Below the pieces are notes generated by a model. It was not told where the DNA came from, searched no databases, and saw nothing but the letters and a program-made list of their open reading frames with translations. Below are positions 6,987-9,925 of a stretch of 9,925 nucleotides of DNA, in pieces (the first letter of the stretch is position 1; every line of letters begins with the position of its first letter). The position numbers and the translations under genes were made by a program. Source of the stretch: JAZSQZ01 sp045538175 (GTDB lineage Bacteria > Bacillota > Clostridia > Christensenellales > UBA1242); NCBI GenBank assembly GCA_045538175.1, contig JAZSQZ010000081.1, forward strand, positions 1 to 9,925, in the 5' to 3' direction.

Positions 6987-7008
6987 GTGTTGTCCTAAAT
7001 CTTTTTTT
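6974..7008. terminator. Bidirectional terminator, CYTH gene and gamma-glutamyl ligase gene
   Basis: A 14-bp perfect stem (6974-6987 with 6994-7007; arm AAAAAAGATTTAGG) has a 6-nt loop. On the plus strand it embraces the CYTH stop codon (TAG, 6984-6986) and runs into a T-tract. On the minus strand it sits about 5 nt after the ligase gene stop and is flanked by T's, so it should work both ways. Confidence 0.88.
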
Positions 7009-7012
7009 TATT

Positions 7013-8206
7013 TTAGTCAGCATAGTTGTCAAAATAGTTTTGAATAAATACGATAGGTGTGCCTTTGTCACCACTACCACTTGTAAGGTCACATAAACTA
7101 CCGATAAGGTCTGTGTAGTTTCTAGGAGTTGTGCCCAAAGTTGCATTTGTACCTTTAAGGTCTTTTGCCTTATTTCTAATTTCTTCTCTCATAGCTTCGT
7201 TTAATTCTTCGCCTGAAAGGTGAGAAAGTTTGTTGTCAGAAATATATTTGATTTTAATTTCGTTAGGTGTGCCAAGAAGTCCACTTGTAAAAGCAGGGGA
7301 GACAACAGGGTCAGCAAGTTCCCAAATTTTTCCAACAGGGTCTTTAAAAGCACCGTCGCCATAAATCATAACTTCAATGGTTTTGCCTGTTCTTTCTTTT
7401 ACCATTTCTTGAACTTGTTTTACAAGTTTGTCACCGTGTTCAGGGAACAACTTAACAGATTCTTCAGTTGCTTTGTTTGAACCAAGAAGACCATATTTTG
7501 AGTTATAACCACTGCCATCAACAGAAGCTCTTAAAATTTCGTCAGTTTTATAAATAATTTCAGCACCAGCTTCAACTAAAACTTTCTTAGTTTTATCTCT
7601 TTTATGAATATTAGAAACAACAATATTCTTTGTATAATCGAGAATAGAAGTTGCACGGTTAGAGAAGATGATTTCAGCCTCAGCACCTTCGTTTTCGATA
7701 AGTTCTCTAAAATATTTAACATAGTTCATACCTGTAAAGATATGTACTTCGTTTCCAAAATACTTATTGTATTCTTCTTCGCTTAATACTTTTCCCCATG
7801 GGTCAATATCGTATTTATATAATAAATCTTCATCAAACAAAGAGTTACCAACTTCGTCATCAGGGTATGACATTAAAACGGTGATTTTAGAAGCACCTCT
7901 TGCAATACCTTTTAATATTAAAGAAAATCTATTTCTACTCATAGGAGCAGGGAATACAACACCGATATGCTTTTTGCCACCAAACTTATTTTCAACATCT
8001 TTTGCGATTTGGTCAACGCTAGCATAGTTGCCTTGTGAGATACCAACAACAGCTTCTGTAATAGCTAAGATATCTCTGTCTTGAATTGTGATGCCTTCTT
8101 TTTCTGTAGCATCGATTAAGCAGTTTACAGCAATCTCAGCAAGATTGTCGCCACTCTTAATTATTGGGGTCTTAATCCCACGAGAAATTGTACCAAAAGT
8201 TTTCAT
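7013..8206 (-). CDS. COG1478 gamma-glutamyl ligase (coenzyme F420-0:L-glutamate ligase family)
   Basis: A 397-residue protein that I recognise as a member of the CofE/F420-0 ligase family, which joins L-glutamate to an acceptor at the expense of a nucleoside triphosphate. Family-like stretches include SGDNLAEIAVNCL (18-30), DRDILAITEAVVGISQG (43-59), the block GVVFPAPMSRNRFSLILKG, and YGDGAFKDPVGKIWELADP with SPAFTSGLLGTPNE. It is much longer than archaeal CofE (about 250 residues), as seen in a bacterial subgroup. No other F420 gene lies in the window. Chlamydial members of COG1478 act as folylglutamate synthases (FolC2), so folate or another acceptor is a real alternative. The ATG at 8204-8206 has a strong AAGGAAGGA SD. 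It has its own promoter, an upstream palindrome and a shared terminator. Confidence 0.82.
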   Translation of the reverse strand: MKTFGTISRGIKTPIIKSGDNLAEIAVNCLIDATEKEGITIQDRDILAITEAVVGISQGNYASVDQIAKDVENKFGGKKHIGVVFPAPMSRNRFSLILKGIARGASKITVLMSYPDDEVGNSLFDEDLLYKYDIDPWGKVLSEEEYNKYFGNEVHIFTGMNYVKYFRELIENEGAEAEIIFSNRATSILDYTKNIVVSNIHKRDKTKKVLVEAGAEIIYKTDEILRASVDGSGYNSKYGLLGSNKATEESVKLFPEHGDKLVKQVQEMVKERTGKTIEVMIYGDGAFKDPVGKIWELADPVVSPAFTSGLLGTPNEIKIKYISDNKLSHLSGEELNEAMREEIRNKAKDLKGTNATLGTTPRNYTDLIGSLCDLTSGSGDKGTPIVFIQNYFDNYAD

Positions 8207-8225
8207 AAAATATCCTTCCTTTTAT

Positions 8226-8260
8226 GTACAACGGTAGGAAAAACCCATATACCCTTGTAC
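8226..8260. promoter_or_regulatory. Interrupted palindrome at the ligase transcript start, candidate operator or leader hairpin
   Basis: Arms at 8226-8236 (GTACAACGGTA) and 8250-8260 (TACCCTTGTAC) are complementary at 10 of 11 positions around a 13-nt centre. The element starts at the predicted +1 and ends just before the SD on the minus strand. It could be a dimeric repressor site or an RNA hairpin controlling ribosome access. It is richer in G and C than its surroundings, which makes chance less likely. Confidence 0.55.
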
Positions 8261-8266
8261 TTATAT

Positions 8267-8295
8267 AATTTAGATTAAAATGTTTTGTTTGTCAA
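8267..8295 (-). promoter_or_regulatory. Probable promoter of the gamma-glutamyl ligase gene
   Basis: On the minus strand, a perfect -35 TTGACA (8290-8295) is 17 bp from a weak -10 TAAATT (8267-8272). Expected start is near 8260, at the edge of the palindrome. The poor -10 makes this less certain than the other promoters and might reflect a need for activation. Confidence 0.6.
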
Positions 8296-8633
8296 TAAAA
8301 TATGTTAAATGTTTTTAAAAAAATTTATAACCTAATAAAAGTTTAGGGTAGTATTCAAAATAATTGCATAATGCTGTGCAAGCCTATAAAAACACTTTGG
8401 CACAAAAAACAAAAATAATAATACTAAAAATCCCTGTTAATAATTGTTTCATTTTCAAAACAATATAAATATAAGCAATTAGTTAAAACCTTTAACGGTG
8501 GTATATTGTTTTATAAAACCTTTTATTTTCTAACCCTGCGATTTTAACAAAAACGTATCATAGTTATAAAATTATAACTATGATAAAATTTATTAAAAAG
8601 GATAGAGGATAGGGGAGTTGTGAGCAAAAATAA
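8296..8633. other. Gene-free stretch with nested inverted repeats
   Basis: No convincing open frame is seen on either strand; stops are frequent and the stretch is very AT-rich. It holds several inverted repeats: AAAACAATATA/TATATTGTTTT (8457-8467, 8502-8512) enclosing GTTAAA-ACC-TTTAAC (8482-8496), a smaller ATTGTTT/AAACAAT hairpin (8443-8464), TTGCA/TGCAA (8364-8381), and the long palindrome listed separately. A 10-mer TAAAACCTTT recurs at 8484 and 8514. It could hold a small RNA or a decayed element; nothing decides between these. Confidence 0.5.
8556..8585. repeat. Near-perfect 30-bp palindrome (14-bp arms)
   Basis: Arms TATCATAGTTATAA (8556-8569) and TTATAACTATGATA (8572-8585) are exactly complementary around a 2-nt AA centre. 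On the minus strand it contains a TATAAT hexamer (8571-8576), though without a good -35. There is no T-run fit for a terminator and no adjacent gene end. A dimeric regulator site, a cruciform-forming site or a remnant of a small mobile element are all possible. Confidence 0.7.
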
Positions 8634-8658
8634 AACCACTAGAGAGTGTCTAGTGGTT
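8634..8658 (-). terminator. Intrinsic terminator of the DUF4364-like gene
   Basis: A 10-bp perfect stem (8634-8643 with 8649-8658; arm AACCACTAGA) with a 5-nt loop. On the minus strand it begins within the stop codon and is followed by TTATTTTTG. On the plus strand no good T-run follows, so it acts for the minus strand gene. Confidence 0.85.
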
Positions 8659-9205
8659 ATTCATCAATTAAGTTTTCATAAACATATTCGTAAACAGAAG
8701 GGGCTTTATCGCACCATTTTTTACCAGCGTTTATTGCTTGGTTTCTGGTAGATGTTTTTATTCTGATTTCAAATATAGGTTGCCCTACAAGTGGTTCTTT
8801 AATGCGAAGAACAACTGTGTGAGAGCCATCTTTGTTTTTAAAGTAATCATAAACATATTCTTGACTTCTTTTAAAAACAATTCTATTTAGTTTTGCGAAC
8901 TCTGAAATTTCTTCTCTAATACTTTGTGGAATTCTATTAAAGAAGTGAGAAAGACAGTTTCTGCCTTCATAGGTAATGCTATATCTTGCTTCTTTTGCGT
9001 CAGGCTCAGAAATGTTTTCAAGTTTGTAAATAAACTTTGCTTCAATAAGTTGCCAAAGAATTTCTTTGCAATCCATATACAAAAGCCAAGCATTTCTGTT
9101 TGTACAAATATCGATGATGGAATTCTCTGTAAGTGGAATTTCCATTTGTTCAAGAATAAACATAAGCATTAACTTTTTTACAGTAGAGTCAGGTACATAT
9201 TCCAT
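8657..9205 (-). CDS. DUF4364-like winged-helix protein
   Basis: A 182-residue protein resembling the DUF4364 family of Clostridia, whose members look like winged-helix proteins of unknown role. Visible family-like traits are an N-terminal segment KKLMLMFILEQMEIPLTENSI, a helix-rich part ending in LIEAKFIYKL, then YSITYEGRNCLSHFFNRIP and a C-terminal half with alternating strands (HTVVLRIKEPLVGQPIFEI). The first half would be the DNA-binding or protein-binding winged helix. I start it at the ATG at 9203-9205, which has GGAGT 11 nt upstream. An in-frame ATG at 9248-9250 is rejected because it lies upstream of the expected transcription start. It has its own promoter and terminator, divergent from the right-edge gene. 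Confidence 0.75.
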   Translation of the reverse strand: MEYVPDSTVKKLMLMFILEQMEIPLTENSIIDICTNRNAWLLYMDCKEILWQLIEAKFIYKLENISEPDAKEARYSITYEGRNCLSHFFNRIPQSIREEISEFAKLNRIVFKRSQEYVYDYFKNKDGSHTVVLRIKEPLVGQPIFEIRIKTSTRNQAINAGKKWCDKAPSVYEYVYENLIDE

Positions 9206-9240
9206 ATAAAAGTTTACTCCATACAAGTTTAATATACGAT

Positions 9241-9269
9241 ATTGTAGCATAATATAATAAAATTTTCAA
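9241..9269 (-). promoter_or_regulatory. Promoter of the DUF4364-like gene (extended -10)
   Basis: On the minus strand, -35 TTGAAA (9264-9269) is 17 bp from -10 TACAAT (9241-9246), which is preceded by TGC, giving an extended -10. Start is expected near 9234, about 29 nt before the chosen ATG. Confidence 0.75.
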
Positions 9270-9298
9270 ACCTTTTCTTTAAATTCTAGGTATTTCAT

Positions 9299-9327
9299 TT
9301 TATTTTTAAAAATTTTTGTGATATTAT
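9299..9327 (+). promoter_or_regulatory. Possible extended -10 promoter of the right-edge gene
   Basis: TG at 9319-9320, one base, then TATTAT (9322-9327) makes a good extended -10. The -35 region (9299-9304, TTTATT) is poor, as is common for extended -10 promoters. Transcription near 9334 would begin between the two in-frame ATGs and leave the SD TAGGTGAT intact for the ATG at 9347. Confidence 0.5.
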
Positions 9328-9346
9328 GTCATTTGTAGGTGATATT

Positions 9347-9925
9347 ATGGAAGAAAACAAAAAACAACCAAATAACGAATTAAAAAAGTTTTTTGCTGCT
9401 TGTGACGAATTCGCAAACGGCAGATTTATCTTGGCAGACATAAAGGTTGCCAAAATTTTAAGAGCAATCGCAGATTGTGAAGATATCTACAATCTTTTAG
9501 AAGAATGTATGATTAACTTTGACTTTGATAGAGAGTTTGCAAAATGCAAGGTAAAAGGCTCTATGGGGGAAGTGGCTGCATTTAGACTACCTAGTGAAAT
9601 GCACAAACTTATTCCACTTGTTTTTTGCTTGCTTGTAGAAATCGACAGTAAGAAGATTGATTTTAACTATTTCTTAAAAACTCAATTTCCACTTGCAAAT
9701 TCACAAAACGAAGAATATGAGTCATTTTCAAATTCAATCATAATTCCATTTAAGAACGCAATTGCAGAATTATTTAATGTTACAACAGACATTTATAAGC
9801 AAGAAGAAAATATCGAAAATATGAATCCAACATATTTTGAACAAAATGAAAGCACAGTCGAGCTTCCAAACGGGAACACTGTATACGTAAAAGAAAGTAC
9901 AGTCATCTTAAATGAAGATGAAGAC
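9347..9925 (+). CDS. Unrecognised protein, 5' part (runs off the window)
   Basis: An uninterrupted frame of 193 codons begins at the ATG at 9347 and is still open at the right edge, so the C-terminus is unseen. I do not recognise the family. The N-terminus is hydrophilic (MEENKKQPNNELKK), without a signal peptide. The next region (about 15-110) is mixed and probably helical, including FILADIKVAKILRAIADCED and a hydrophobic stretch LIPLVFCLLVEI (about 92-103) that looks like a buried helix more than a membrane span. Later visible parts are polar and acidic, ending LPNGNTVYVKESTVIL and NEDED. The SD AGGTGAT supports 9347. An in-frame ATG seven codons earlier (9326) lacks a good SD. It is probably cytoplasmic, and its role is unknown. 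Confidence 0.75.
   Translation, partial: MEENKKQPNNELKKFFAACDEFANGRFILADIKVAKILRAIADCEDIYNLLEECMINFDFDREFAKCKVKGSMGEVAAFRLPSEMHKLIPLVFCLLVEIDSKKIDFNYFLKTQFPLANSQNEEYESFSNSIIIPFKNAIAELFNVTTDIYKQEENIENMNPTYFEQNESTVELPNGNTVYVKESTVILNEDED

Noticed and set aside
8631..8754. Plus-strand GTG/TTG small frame near 8620-8750
   Set aside because: It runs through the terminator hairpin and antisense to the DUF4364-like gene, with no plausible product.
9206..9250. In-frame ATG at 9248-9250 as the start of the DUF4364-like gene
   Set aside because: It overlaps the extended -10 promoter region and has no SD; the ATG at 9203-9205 has one.
1..9925. CRISPR array, tRNA, rRNA, insertion sequence or transposase
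   Set aside because: No regularly spaced repeats, no cloverleaf-like or rRNA-like stretch and no transposase or integrase motifs were seen on either strand.

Overview
The window is AT-rich (poly-A and poly-T tracts, A/T-ending codons) and has compact intergenic regions. Its promoters look sigma-A-like (TTGACA/TATAAT) and it has many intrinsic terminators. Together with a Gram-positive style lipoprotein PotD and a DUF4364-type regulator, this points to a low-GC Firmicute, most likely an uncultured gut-type member of Clostridia. That placement is inferred from family content and composition, not from a marker gene.

Layout. (1) 1-104: the last 33 codons of an unidentified + strand gene, ending at a hairpin terminator (105-133) shared with the convergent pot operon. 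(2) 138-5341, minus strand: a five-gene polyamine uptake operon. A sigma-A-like promoter (5313-5341) drives an XRE/cupin regulator with a TTG start, then potA, potB, potC and potD. SD sequences for potB and potC lie in the last codons of the preceding gene, so translation is probably coupled. (3) 5427-6357, minus strand: a monocistronic TIM-barrel sugar-phosphate isomerase/epimerase-like gene with its own promoter and terminator. (4) 6393-7008, plus strand: a divergent CYTH-domain (CyaB-like) gene with its own promoter and a terminator overlapping its stop codon. (5) 7013-8295, minus strand: a COG1478 gamma-glutamyl ligase (F420-0:Glu ligase family) with a palindrome at its presumed transcription start. 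(6) 8296-8633: a gene-free stretch with several inverted repeats. (7) 8634-9269, minus strand: a DUF4364-like winged-helix protein. (8) 9322-9925, plus strand: the divergent 5' part of an unrecognised protein that runs off the window.

How the genes work together. The only clear multi-gene system is the polyamine importer. PotD would capture spermidine or putrescine outside the cell, PotB/PotC form the channel, PotA hydrolyses ATP, and the XRE/cupin protein probably senses polyamine (or a related metabolite) and controls the operon. The other genes look like single-gene transcription units with unrelated housekeeping or regulatory roles.

No wholly new system is evident. The most distinctive points are: PotA with an apparently duplicated C-terminal TOBE-like module and a basic insertion in its helical domain; PotD lacking the first ligand-box tryptophan of E. 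coli PotD; paired direct repeats at the start of the pot transcript; the palindrome at the ligase transcript start; a 14-bp-arm palindrome at 8556-8585; and a COG1478 ligase with no visible F420 pathway partner.
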